From positions 124,001 to 188,000 of the forward strand of contig CAWEPB010000004.1 of the NCBI GenBank assembly GCA_963810815.1: a DNA stretch of 64,000 nt, written 5' to 3'. Source of the stretch: CAVQWT01 sp963810815 (GTDB lineage Bacteria > Pseudomonadota > Gammaproteobacteria > Burkholderiales > Casimicrobiaceae). The position numbers were made by a program, and so were the translations under genes. A model generated the notes under the pieces. The model did no database searches and was not told the DNA's origin. It saw only the letters and a list, made by a program, of their open reading frames with translations. Every line of letters starts with the position of its first letter. The first letter of the stretch is position 1. Below are positions 25,368 through 34,303 of the stretch, one piece after another.

Positions 25368-25766
25368 ATGCGCGACGCAGCCACCAAACACGTGCCGGGC
25401 CGCAACCCGATACCCTCGGCCAGGAAGCCCTACCGGCGGCCCCGGCTGCAGGCGTTGGGCAAGTTGCACCTGCAGACTCAGGGGACCGGCGGAAGCCGGT
25501 TCGATGCAGGGACGGGCATGAGGCCGCGAATGTCCGACCGACGGGCCAAGGAAAACATCGTTCGCATCGGAGATCACCCCATCGGCATCGGCCTCTACCT
25601 GTTCGACTACAAGTCCGAGTTTCGCGATGCGTGGGGCCACGGCCGGCAGCTGGGCGTGATGGCGGATGAAGTCGAGGCGGTCAGGCCGCACGCCGTGTCG
25701 GTGCATGCGGACGGCTACCGCAGGGTCGACTACGCGATGCTGGGTACCACCCGTTCCGTCCAGTGA
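25368..25766 (+). CDS. Lasso-like precursor A3 fused to a peptidase S74 self-cleaving chaperone domain
   Basis: 132-residue paralogue of A2, 48 bp downstream, with an AAGG ribosome site. The leader RKPYRRPRLQALGKLHLQTQ (19-38) is almost identical to A2. Thr37 is at -2, Gly39 is core residue 1 and Asp46 core residue 8. The core GTGGSRFDAGTGMRPRMS differs from A2 after the fourth residue and is Arg-rich. The S74 domain starts at Ser56 and keeps Lys61, the lysine spaced as in the self-cleaving phage proteins, then YLFDYKSEF, GVMADEVEAVRPHAV and VDYAMLG. Conserved leader and domain with a variable core is the expected pattern for a precursor family. Processing is inferred. Confidence 0.82.
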   Translation: MRDAATKHVPGRNPIPSARKPYRRPRLQALGKLHLQTQGTGGSRFDAGTGMRPRMSDRRAKENIVRIGDHPIGIGLYLFDYKSEFRDAWGHGRQLGVMADEVEAVRPHAVSVHADGYRRVDYAMLGTTRSVQ

Positions 25767-25804
25767 CGTCGACCTGACGTCGGCCGCAGCGCGGTTGGAG
25801 TCTC

Positions 25805-26924
25805 ATGCTTGAAGAACACCTGGGCTATGTCGCCGATCGCGTAAGACTCGAAGCATTCAGGGCCGCGATCGCCCTGGTCCTGCGCCGCGGCGATCGCGTC
25901 GCGGACCTCGGATGCGGCACCGGCATCCTCGGGTTGTTGTGCCTGCAGGCAGGTGCGTCCCGCGTGTTCGCCATCGACTCCACGCCAATGATCGAGGTGG
26001 CCCGGGAGACGCTGACAGCGCGCCGGCCTCGCCGATCGGGTCACGTTCATCCGCGGCCATTCGCACCGCGTCGAACTGCCGGAGCCGGTCGATCTGGTGA
26101 TCTGCGACCACGTCGGCTACTTCGGCTTCGACTACGGCATCGTGCACACGCTGCAGGATGCGCGGCGCCGGTTCCTCGCGCCGGGTGGCCGCACAATTCC
26201 GAGCCGCATCCGCCTGCGAGATCGCCGCGGTCGAGTCGGATGCCGCGCGCGCAAGGTCGACCGCTGGCGCGCCGAGGGCGTGCCGCGGGAGTTCCACTGG
26301 CTGCGCCACCACGCGGTGAACGCGAAGCACGCCGTCGAGCTGCCGCGCGACGCGTTGCTCGGCGCGCCCGCGACGCTGGGCGAGATCGATCTCGGGGTCG
26401 ACCAACCCGATTTCCTCCGCTGGTCGGCGACGTTGCGCATCGAGCGCGACGGCACGATGCACGGGCTCGCCGGCTGGTTCGACTGCGAGCTCGCCGACGG
26501 CGTCGCGATGACCAACTCGCCGCGGTCCGACCGTGCGATCGACCGGTCGCAGGCGTTCCTGCCGATCGAGGAACCGGTCCCGGTCCGCGCGGGAGACGAA
26601 GTCCGCGCCACGGTGATGGCACGGCCCGCCGACAACCTGATCGCGTGGATTGTGGACCTGCCGGCGTCGGGGCGGCGCTTCAGCCACTCGACCTGGCAGG
26701 GAATGCTGCTCGCCCCCGAGGACCTGATGCGCACCCGTCCCGACCGGGTGCCGCAACTCTCCGCGGACGGCCGGGCGCGCACCACGGTGCTGAGCTATTG
26801 CGATGGCCGGCGCACGGCGCGGGAGATCGAGCAGGCCGTGCTGCAGGACCATCCGGACCTGTTGCCCTCGCCGGACGAGATATCGCGCTTCGTGGCGCAG
26901 GTGCTCGGCCGGGACACCGAGTAG
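25805..26924 (+). CDS. PRMT-like methyltransferase fused to a PqqD-like domain (indels)
   Basis: About 373 residues. The N-terminal two thirds form a class I SAM methyltransferase close to protein arginine methyltransferases: MLEEHLGYVADRVRLEAFR resembles the PRMT entry helix, and VADLGCGTGILGLLCLQAGA is motif I. CDHVGYFGFDYG stands where PRMTs have the SEWMGY double-Glu loop, but the key Glu is replaced, so arginine specificity is doubtful. A beta-barrel-like part follows, then a C-terminal PqqD-like segment (from about SADGRARTTVLSYCDG to EISRFVAQVLG) that could bind a leader peptide. Frames break near 26,025 and there is a compensated pair near 26,215-26,250. It directly follows A3 and probably modifies a cluster peptide; the target is unknown. 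Confidence 0.75.
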
Positions 26925-27869
26925 TGGTCAATTTCCGCATCGCGCCGGTGCGACCGCAGGCACCGCTGGCAAAAGCGCCGTTCCATACCTGGTCGTTTCC
27001 GGACGGCACCCTGTGGACCGAGTTCCACCGCGTGAAGCGGCGGCTACCTGCTGCGCTTTCCCGGGTTGGCCGATTTCGATGTCTCGCCCGATGCGCTCGA
27101 CGTCACGTGCTTTCCGGCGGCCGAGGCCGCCGAGGCCCCCGAGACCATCGCGCAGCATCTGTATCTGAACCAGGTCCTGCCGCTGGTGCTGAGCAAGCGC
27201 GGCAAGCTGGTGTTCCACGCCAGTGCGGTCGAGGTGCCGGATGGCGCCGTCGCCTTTGTCGCCGTGTCGGGGCGCGGCAAGTCCACGCTGGCGGCGAGTT
27301 TCGCGATCAGCGGATCCCGTTTCCTGACCGACGACGGCCTGGTCGTGGCGGCGGGTGCGCAGGGGTTCGAGGTCCTGCCCAGCCACCCGTCCATCCGCCT
27401 GTGGGAAGACAGCGAGACAGCGCTCATCGCCCCCGGTGCAACGACTGCTCCGGCCCTGAATTACACGTCCAAGGCCCGGTTCCTGGCGGGCGGGGCCTTG
27501 GCGTTCTGCGAACAGCCGCGGCGACTGCGCCGGGTGTATTTCCTGGGCGACGGCAGCGCCGACGATATTGCGATCCAACCCATGAGCGCGACCGAGGCGC
27601 TGGTGGAATGGGTGAAGCACTCGTTCCTGCTCGACGTGGAAGAAAGGCCCCGGGTGGCCTCGCATTTCGAGCAGGTCGCCTGCCTGGCGAAGGAGCCGAT
27701 GCATTACCGCCTCGATTTCCCGCGGCGCTTTGAAGATCTCCCGCGCGTCCGGCAGGCCATCGTGGAGCACGCGCGGGAGGAACGTGGCCCACGCGCCGGG
27801 CGCGAGTCCGGCGATTCAGGGGAGCAGCACGACGCGGCGGGGCCGACCGCCGCAGACATGGCGACATGA
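26924..27869 (+). CDS. HPr-kinase-like lasso peptide kinase (one indel)
   Basis: About 315 residues of the HprK-related family found in lasso clusters; characterised members (for example PadeK, ThcoK) phosphorylate the C-terminal Ser of the precursor. Starts at a GTG sharing one base with the upstream TAG. The N-terminal part opens VVNFRIAPVRPQ and reads across a break near 27,040 into LADFDVSPDALDV. The kinase core has a P-loop (SGRGKSTLAASFA) and the HprK-type block RFLTDDGLVV. The C-terminus from about residue 285 is a disordered-looking Arg/Gly/Glu tail. It overlaps the nucleotidyltransferase start as ATGA. A2 and A3 cores would end in Ser after S74 cleavage, which would fit this enzyme. 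Confidence 0.8.
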
Positions 27870-29048
27870 CCATCCCGGGACCCCTGCCCTCGCAGCCGCT
27901 GATCTGCGCGCTGCTGCGCGGCGAGCCGGTGGCGTGGCCCGCGGCGAACGCCGACGAGAGCATCGTCGTTTTTCTCGACGATGCGCGCAGTCACGGCGTA
28001 ATGCCGCTGCTCGACGCGCGGTTCGTCGCCGGCAGCGTCGGCGACGGCGTGAGCGACGGCGCGGACCACGGGGTGGCGAATACCTGGCCCGAAGCGATCC
28101 GGCGGGCGTGCCACGACGACGCCATCAATCACGGCGGGCGCGAACTTGCCTCCCGCGCCGAGACGACCCGCGTGCTCGCCGCGCTCGATCGCGAGGGCAT
28201 CCTGCCCCTGCTGATGAAGGGCACCGGACTCGCCTACAGCCACTACCCGCGCCCTGCCCTGCGTCCGCGCGCCGACTGCGACCTGCTGGTGGCGCCGTCA
28301 CAGCGCGAAGCGGCCCGGCGAATCCTGCACGATCTCGGCTATCGGCGCATCGGCGGGCCCGCGGGGAAGTTCGTGGGCTACCAGTACGAGCTGCACCGCG
28401 TCGACCCCCACGGCGTCACGCACAACGTGGACCTGCACTGGCGCATCAGCAACGCGCAGTCGTTTGCGTGGCTGTTCGCGTTCGACGAGTTGGCCGCCGC
28501 CGCGGTATCCGTGCCGGCACTCGGCGCCAGCGCACGGCGGCTCGGCGACGTGCACGCGCTGGCGCTGGCCCTGCTCCACCGCGCCGGCAACAATCAGTTC
28601 ATGGAACCGGGCTTCGGCGACCGGCTGATCTGGCTGTACGACTTCCACCTGCTGGTCGGGGCGATGTCCGGCGACGATCGTGCGCGCTTCATCCGGCTGG
28701 CCGAGTCCAGACGCATCGTCGCGATCGCCATCGACGGACTGCAGCACTGCGCGGACGCCTTCCGCTCGCCGCCGGTCGAGGCGCTGATTCTCGAACTCGA
28801 GCGCAGCCCCGACGCGCAGTCCGGCGCCGCGTTCCTGCGCGCCGGCAAGATCGGCCGCGAGTGGCTGGAACTGCGGGCGATCCCGACGTTTCGCGACCGC
28901 CTGACCTATTTGGCCAATCGCCTCGTTCCGTCGGCCGACTACATGCGCGAGCGCTTTCCGGACGCAAGCGAACCGCGCGCTGCCGCTGCTGCATGCGCGG
29001 CGGTGGCTGCAAGGCATCGGCGGCCGCCTGCCCGCCCGCCGGCGCTGA
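27866..29048 (+). CDS. Nucleotidyltransferase-fold protein of the lasso cluster (one indel)
   Basis: About 394 residues of the uncharacterised nucleotidyltransferase family (NTP_transf_5 type) common in lasso clusters that also carry an HprK-like kinase. The active-site region GTGLAYSHYPRPALRPRADCDLLV has the Asp-Cys-Asp pair expected for metal binding (the Asp-x-Asp is in RADCDLLV). Further blocks include VTHNVDLHWRISN and HALALALLHRAG. Near 28,975 the frame shifts. The natural C-terminus (RALPLLHARRWLQGIGGR) ends at a TGA at 29,046-29,048, so the apparent open fusion with the ABC transporter is probably an artefact. Its exact reaction is not known. Confidence 0.75.
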
Positions 29049-29065
29049 CCACCCCGGCTTCCACC

Positions 29066-30816
29066 GTGCTGCCCAAAGACCTACGCGCGCTGCTGGCCTT
29101 CGCCGCCCCCTATCGCGCGCTGCTGCTCCTCTCCGCGCTGCTGATGCTGCTGGAGAGCGCGGCGGCACTGGCGGTGCCCTGGCTCGGGGGCCAGCTCGCG
29201 GGCGCGCTGCTGCCCGGCCAGGCTGCCGCTCAGGTTTCAAATCAGGTTGCCGCTCAGGTTTCCAATCAAGTCGCCGGCCAGGTTGGCAACGACGCGGCGA
29301 GCGACCTCGGCGTCCGCGCGATCCTCGTCGCGATGCTGGCGCTGTTCGCCGTGCAGGCGCTGCTGAAGTTCGGCAACACGTACCTGCTGGGCACGACGGC
29401 GGAGCGGATCGTCTCGGACCTCAAGGTGCGCCTGTACGACCACCTGCAGGCGCTGCCGCTGTCGTTCTTCCACCAGCGCCGGCACGGCGAAACGCTGGCG
29501 CTGCTGACGCGCGACGTCTACGTGGTCAGCGGTTACGTCAGCGGCACCGCGCTGTCGGTGGCGCCGCTGCTGTTCACCGTCGCGGGCTCGCTGCTGTTCA
29601 TGTTCCGGCTGCAGCCGTGGCTGGCGCTGCTGGCGATGGTCGCCATACCGCTGTTCTACCTGCTGCTGAAGATCGTCGGCCGCCGGATGCGGCCGCTGGC
29701 CGCCGAGCTGCAGGACGAGCACGCCACCGCCATCGCCATCGCCGAGGAGAACCTGGGGCTGCTGCCGGCGATCAAGACGTTCACCCGCGAGCGGCACGAG
29801 TCGGCCCGCTTCCGCCGGCAGATCGACCGCATCCTGCACCTCACCCGCCGCCAGCTGAAGATCCACGCCGCGCTCGGGCCCGCCGTGCAGTTCGTCGCCG
29901 CGGCCGGCATCGTGCTGCTGCTGTGGCTGGCCGGCGCCGAGCTCACCGGCGGCCGGATGACGCCCGCCGAGCTGGTGAGCTTCCTGCTCTACGCGCAGCT
30001 CCTCACGCGGCCGGTCGCCGGCCTGGCCGACGTCTACGGCCAGACGCAGACGGCGCGCGGCGCGCTCGTCGCGCCTGCTGCTGGCGCTCGACGAGCCGCC
30101 CGAGCCGGCGGCGCAGGTCGGCGCCACGCTGCCGCCGGTGAAGGGCGACATCGCGTTCGAGCAGGTGTCGTTCGCCTATCCCGGCCGGCCGCCGGCGCTG
30201 GACGACGTGAGCCTGCGCGTGGCCGCCGGCGAGACCGTCGCCATCGTCGGCCCCAACGGCGCCGGCAAGAGCACGCTGGCGCACCTGCTGATGCGGCTGC
30301 ACGAGCGCACGGCCGGGACGATCACCATCGACGGCATCGACATCGCCACCGTGTCGCTCGACAGCCTGCGCCGGCAGATCGGCGTGGTGCCGCAGCACGT
30401 GCTGCTGTTCAACGCCAGCGTGCGCGACAACATCGCCTACGGCCGGCCGGAGCCGACCCCGGCCGCGATCGAGGCCGCGGCGCGGCTCGCCCGCGCGCAC
30501 GACTTCATCGTCGAGCTGCCGCAGGGCTACGACACGCTGATCGGCGACCGCGGCGTGCGGCTGTCCGGCGGCCAGCAGCAGCGCCTGGCGCTGGCCCGCG
30601 CGCTGCTCAAGGACCCGCCCATCCTGATCCTGGACGAAGCCACGGCGATGTTCGATCCGCAGGGCGAGGTCGAATTCCTGGAAGGCGCGCGCGACGCGCT
30701 GAAGGGCCGCACGGTGCTGCTGATCACGCACCGGCCGGCGAGCCTGGCGGTGGCGGACCGGATCGTGCAGGATGGAGGGGGGGCGGATGGTCGAGGGCGC
30801 CGGTGTAGCGGGATGA
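29066..30816 (+). CDS. ABC transporter, fused membrane and ATPase domains (lasso exporter; indels)
   Basis: About 583 residues, a half-transporter of the ABC exporter type that would secrete the mature lasso peptides. I place the start at the GTG at 29066. Six membrane helices lie in the first 320 residues, with the exporter motifs SDLKVRLYDHLQALPLSFFHQRRHGE and ENLGLLPAIKTFTRERHE. The ATPase has Walker A GPNGAGKST, signature LSGGQQQR and Walker B ILILDEAT. Frames break near 30,074 and 30,770; the repaired end reads MEGGRMVEGAGVAG with a TGA at 30,814-30,816. An extracellular loop after helix 1 contains a tandem repeat (29,222-29,293). It is the last gene of the lasso operon. Confidence 0.88.
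29222..29293 (+). repeat. Three tandem 24-bp units inside the exporter gene
   Basis: Units at 29222-29245, 29246-29269 and 29270-29293 encode AAQVSNQV, AAQVSNQV and AGQVGNDA. The first two differ by only a few bases; the third is more degenerate. It lengthens the loop between the first two membrane helices. Confidence 0.75.
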
Positions 30817-30909
30817 GCGGGCGCGCGAGAATTGCGCGCCGAACCAGGACTCAGGCGCGGGCGCTCGCTGCCAAGCGCTCCTGCATTGATGTCACAACCT
30901 GGTTGGTGC

Positions 30910-30961
30910 TTGCATTGGATCAAATAATGTGCGTAAATTGTGCACAAACAATGCATTCGAT
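30910..30961 (+). promoter_or_regulatory. Promoter and likely operator of the RES-Xre pair
   Basis: TTGCAT (30910-30915) and TAAATT (30934-30939) are 18 bp apart. A perfect palindrome TTGTGCACAA (30938-30947) overlaps the -10. Direct repeats TGCATTGGAT (30911-30920) and TGCATTCGAT (30952-30961) flank the promoter 41 bp apart, about four helix turns. These are good candidates for binding by the antitoxin; binding is inferred. Confidence 0.55.
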
Positions 30962-30972
30962 CGAGGTCTCAC

Positions 30973-31383
30973 ATGACGACTGAAGCACGTCTCGCTGGGC
31001 GCACCCAACGCCTCACATACGACCATTTCATCGAAGATCTGCGCGACCCGGATGTGCAAGGGCCGTTGGTATCGCCCCGGCGATTCAGCGATGCCCTGCA
31101 CATCGATCTGCAGACGCTCGCCGAGCAAGCAGGTGTCCACCGCAACACCATTGCCCGCGCGCCGTCGTCAGCGACGGTGCAGCGCTTTTTGCGCGACGCC
31201 CTACGGGTGATCAAGGCAGGCACCGATGTGGCCGACGGTGACGTCGATCGGGCCCTATTCTGGTATCGCAACCAGCCATTGGCTCCGTTTGGCTACAAGA
31301 CGGCCGAGCAACTGGTCGGCACCGGCCGGACTGAAGATCTGCTGAAGTACATCGCCTCACTAATGGCCGGCGCCACCGGATGA
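30973..31383 (+). CDS. Xre/MbcA-type antitoxin (DUF2384 family) of a RES-Xre system
   Basis: 136 residues from the ATG at 30973 (GAGG before it). The N-terminal half has a helix-turn-helix (SDALHIDLQTLAEQAGVHRNTIAR). The C-terminal half has the antitoxin/ParS toxin-binding region (RALFWYRNQPLAPFGYKTAEQLV, then RTEDLLKYIASLMAGA), whose end inserts into the RES toxin active site in known structures. It overlaps the toxin as ATGA. DNA around here looks less GC-biased than its neighbours, in line with a mobile toxin-antitoxin module. It probably autoregulates through the repeats upstream. Confidence 0.9.
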   Translation: MTTEARLAGRTQRLTYDHFIEDLRDPDVQGPLVSPRRFSDALHIDLQTLAEQAGVHRNTIARAPSSATVQRFLRDALRVIKAGTDVADGDVDRALFWYRNQPLAPFGYKTAEQLVGTGRTEDLLKYIASLMAGATG

Positions 31384-31901
31384 TTTTCACCCGGCTTACC
31401 GGGCTGACGGCGTACCGGATGCATACCCCAAAGTGGGCGGTAGCACCGACCAGCGGCGCCGGGGCAGCTCTGCATGGTGGGCGGGCCAATCGGCCCGGCG
31501 TGGCGGCGCTCTATCTATCCCTCGAGGCGCAGACCGCGATCGACGAGTACCAGCAGGTGTCACCACTGCTGCCGCCCGGCACCATGGTGAGCTACCAAGT
31601 CACCGTCGACTCAGTCCTCGACTTTGGCGCCGGCTATGACCCGGCGCAGTGGTCTGCCTTGTGGGAAGAGTTCTTTTGCGACTGGCGCGAACTGTGGTTC
31701 AACCAGCACATCGAGCCACCAAGCTGGGTACTGGGTGATGAAGCCATCGTCGCCGGTGCCAAGGGCATCTTGTTCGCATCGCAAGTGCGGCGGGGTGGCA
31801 CAAATCTGATGTTGTATACCGATTTCCTTGGGGCTACCGACTTGATCAAGGTCTACGATCCCACCCACGCACTGCCCAGGAATCAGCAGTCCTGGGACTG
31901 A
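31380..31901 (+). CDS. RES-domain toxin (NAD+-degrading)
   Basis: 173 residues. RES toxins of this class deplete NAD+ and are related to ADP-ribosyltransferases. The opening FTRLTGLTAYRMHTPKWAV carries the Arg of the RES motif, followed by GGRANRPGVAALYLSLE with the Glu and WVLGDEAIVAGAKGILFAS with the conserved Ser. It lies immediately after its antitoxin with a 4-bp overlap. Transcription probably ends in the following 155-bp gap, which contains a degraded gmd fragment. The frame is intact, so the toxin is likely functional. Confidence 0.9.
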   Translation: MIFTRLTGLTAYRMHTPKWAVAPTSGAGAALHGGRANRPGVAALYLSLEAQTAIDEYQQVSPLLPPGTMVSYQVTVDSVLDFGAGYDPAQWSALWEEFFCDWRELWFNQHIEPPSWVLGDEAIVAGAKGILFASQVRRGGTNLMLYTDFLGATDLIKVYDPTHALPRNQQSWD

Positions 31902-31977
31902 TGTCAGCGCACTAATCCCCACATACGCAGCGCATTCCGGTGCTGCGTGCACCGGCCCGTACGCACCACACACTGGT

Positions 31978-32018
31978 CGCCGTCGTCGGCGGCTGGTCGA
32001 ACGACACCGCGACGAAGC
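31978..32018 (-). pseudogene. gmd remnant (41 bp)
   Basis: These 41 bp match 33686-33726 inside gmd at 38 positions. They encode, on the minus strand, the same SFVAVSFDQP stretch. No other part of gmd is present. It lies in the gap between the RES toxin and the end of rmd, so it is probably a scar of an earlier gmd copy or of recombination. Confidence 0.6.
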
Positions 32019-32056
32019 ACGGAAAACTCTCGCCGCGCGAACTCCGGGCCCCGGCC

Positions 32057-32969
32057 TCAGACCTCGTACATCCACCGCAGCGTCGCCGGCAGCGGCGTGC
32101 GCTCCATCGGCCCGATCAACTGCTGCAGCCGCGACGTGTCGCCCGCCAGCCGGCGCACCTCGTTGGCGCGGACGAACGCGGGATTGACCGTTACTTCGAT
32201 GCGGTAGCCGGCGATCTGCGGCCATCAGGTCCAGCACGTCGGACAGCGTATGGGCCGCGCCCGAGCACACGTTGACCAGCGTCCCCGGCGGCGCGCGCTC
32301 GATGAGCCGGCGATAGATGACGACCACGTCGCGCACGTCGGAGAAGTCCCGCGCGACGTCGAGGTTGCCCAGCTCGATGCGCCGGTCGCCGCGGCGAAAG
32401 TGGTCGACGATCTTCGGCAGCAGGAAATGCGGCGCCTGGCCCACACCCGTGTAGTTGAACGGACGCACCGTCACGATCGGCAGCCGCCCCGCGCGCAGCC
32501 GCGCCGCGTGCTCCATCGCCAGCTTGCTGACCGCGTAGTCGTTGGCGGGGGCCGGCGGGACATCCTCGGTGATGGGGTCGACCGCGGCGTTGCCGTAGAC
32601 GTTGGCGCTGCTCGCCAGCAGCACCGCCGAGGGTGGCGCGGCCAGCCCTTCGAGCGCCTGCAGCAGGTTGAGGGTGCCGACGATGTTGGTGTCGTAGATC
32701 TCGCGGAAGTCGCCGTGACCGACGAACGACACCGCCGCCAGATGCGCCACCACGTCGGGCTGCACCTCGGCGACGACGGCGCGCACCCCGTCGGCGTCGA
32801 GCAGGTCGCAGGCCAGGTGCCCGGCGCCGCCCACGTCCTGCGCCTGCACCGTGCCGAACACCTCGTACCCGGCGGCGTCCAGCTCCGCCGCGAGGTAACG
32901 CCCCGTGAAGCCGGCGATGCCCGTGATCAGGGCGCGCCGCCTGCCCTCAGTACGAGACGCCGCGTTCAT
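32057..32969 (-). CDS. rmd: GDP-4-keto-6-deoxy-D-mannose reductase (Rmd type; one indel)
   Basis: Short-chain dehydrogenase/reductase of about 304 residues that reduces GDP-4-keto-6-deoxymannose to a GDP-6-deoxyhexose such as GDP-D-rhamnose. The nucleotide-binding motif is GIAGFTGRYLAAEL; the catalytic region is ASSANVYGNAAV, then YAVSKLAMEHAARL with Tyr-x3-Lys. After DVLDLMA (near 32,222) the frame shifts. The natural C-terminus reads LMAQIAGYRIEVTVNPAFV and ends at MYEV with a TGA at 32,057-32,059. It overlaps gmd by 23 bp, the expected pathway partner. Confidence 0.85.
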
Positions 32970-33982
32970 TGCGCCGGATGTCCGCTTCCACCATCATCGT
33001 GCAGAGTTCCTCGAGCGTGGTGGTCGGCGCCCAGCCCAGCTCCCGCCGCGCCTTCGACGCGTCGCCGAGCAGCTGGTCGACTTCCGCCGGCCGGTAGAAC
33101 GCCGGGTTCACGCGGACCAGGAACTTGCCGGTGCGCGTGCAGCGGCCCGTCTCGCGCTCGCCCTGCCCTTCCCACGCCAGCTCGTAGCCGGCGGAGCGCG
33201 CGGCCATGGTCACGAAATCGCGCACCGTCTCGGTCCGGCCGGTGGCCAGCACGTAGGTGTCAGGGCGATCGGCCTGCAGCATCAGGCGCATGCCGTCGAC
33301 GTATTCGCGCGCGAAGCCCCAGTCGCGCTTGGCGTCGAGGTTGCCGAGTTCCAGCACGTCCAGCTTGCCCAGGCGGATCTTGGCGAACGAATCGGAGATC
33401 TTGCGCGTCACGAACTCGCGCCCGCGCAGCGGCGACTCGTGGTTGAACAGGATGCCGCTGGCCGCGAAGATGCCGTAGGCCTCGCGATAGTTGATGGTGG
33501 TCCAGTGGGCGAAGAGCTTGGCCACGCCGTACGGGCTGCGCGGATAGAACGGCGTCGACTCGTTCTGCGGCACCGCCTGCACGTGGCCGAACATCTCGGA
33601 CGTGGACGCCTGGTAGAAGCGGATCTTCGGGTTGACGGTGCGGATGGCCTCCAGCAGGTTCAGCGCCCCGATGCCCGGTGGCCTCCGCCGTCGTCACCGG
33701 CTGGTCGAACGACACCGCCACGAAGCTCTGCGCGGCCAGGTTGTAGACCTCGTCCGGCTCGGCCTTGGCGAGCAGCCGCAGCGACGACCCGGGATCGGTG
33801 AGGTCGTGCTCGATCAGCGTCAGCTGCGGATGCTGCGCGACGCCCAGCTCCTCGATGCGCCAGAGGTTGACCGAACTCGTGCGCCGGTACGCCCCGTAGA
33901 CACGGTAGCCCTTGTCCAGCAGCTCGGCGCAGAGGTAGGCGCCGTCCTGGCCGGTCATGCCGGTGATTACTGCGGTTTTCAT
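32947..33982 (-). CDS. gmd: GDP-mannose 4,6-dehydratase (one indel)
   Basis: About 345 residues. Gmd converts GDP-mannose to GDP-4-keto-6-deoxymannose, precursor of GDP-rhamnose, fucose and related sugars. The start MKTAVITGMTGQDGAYLCAELL holds the Rossmann motif. SSEMFGHVQ-like and YPRSPYGVAKLFAHW (Tyr-x3-Lys) form the active site, with FNHESPLRGREFVTRKIS after it. The frame breaks near 33,677 at the AEATGI(G)ALNLLEAI region. It is transcribed with rmd, at the distal end of the large polysaccharide cluster. Confidence 0.92.
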
Positions 33983-34033
33983 CGAGATGCCCTTGGCAAA
34001 TATGCATCGACCACTTCCGGCAGTGCGACGGAT

Positions 34034-34260
34034 CTATCGCCTGGCGAAATAATACGCGAGCTTGATGAACTCCATGATCACGAACTGGCCCGCCTTCTCG
34101 TCGCGCCACCAGTGCCCCGCATCCCACCAGTCGGGCTCCGACGCGACGAGGACGTAGTCGAGGCCCGAGCCCTCGAAGACACGCGCCCACGTCCAGGCGA
34201 GACGGCGCATGTGCGGCGGGTCGCTGACGACGATCAGCGTGCGCCAGCCCAGCCTCGATG
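34034..34260 (-). pseudogene. Truncated DUF218 (YdcF-like) C-terminal fragment
   Basis: The last 70 or so codons of a DUF218 gene (VVSDPPHMRRLAWTWARVFEG to the stop) without any N-terminal part. 34035-34247 matches 35281-35493 in the complete DUF218 gene at about 202 of 213 positions, so it is a partial duplication. The two copies flank the FkbM gene at 34304-35183. Confidence 0.8.
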
Positions 34261-34303
34261 GTGCTTGTATTGGCCAAACAGCCGATACAGAAGTGCAGGA
34301 CGC

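Noticed and set aside
24924..25766. The S74 genes as a prophage tail-fibre remnant
   Set aside because: No phage gene is near, both copies have their own ribosome sites, start with the lasso leader and lie inside the RiPP operon.
27866..30808. A single 980-residue nucleotidyltransferase-ABC fusion
   Set aside because: The natural nucleotidyltransferase C-terminus and stop are present in the next frame (to 29,048). The fusion arises from an indel near 28,975.
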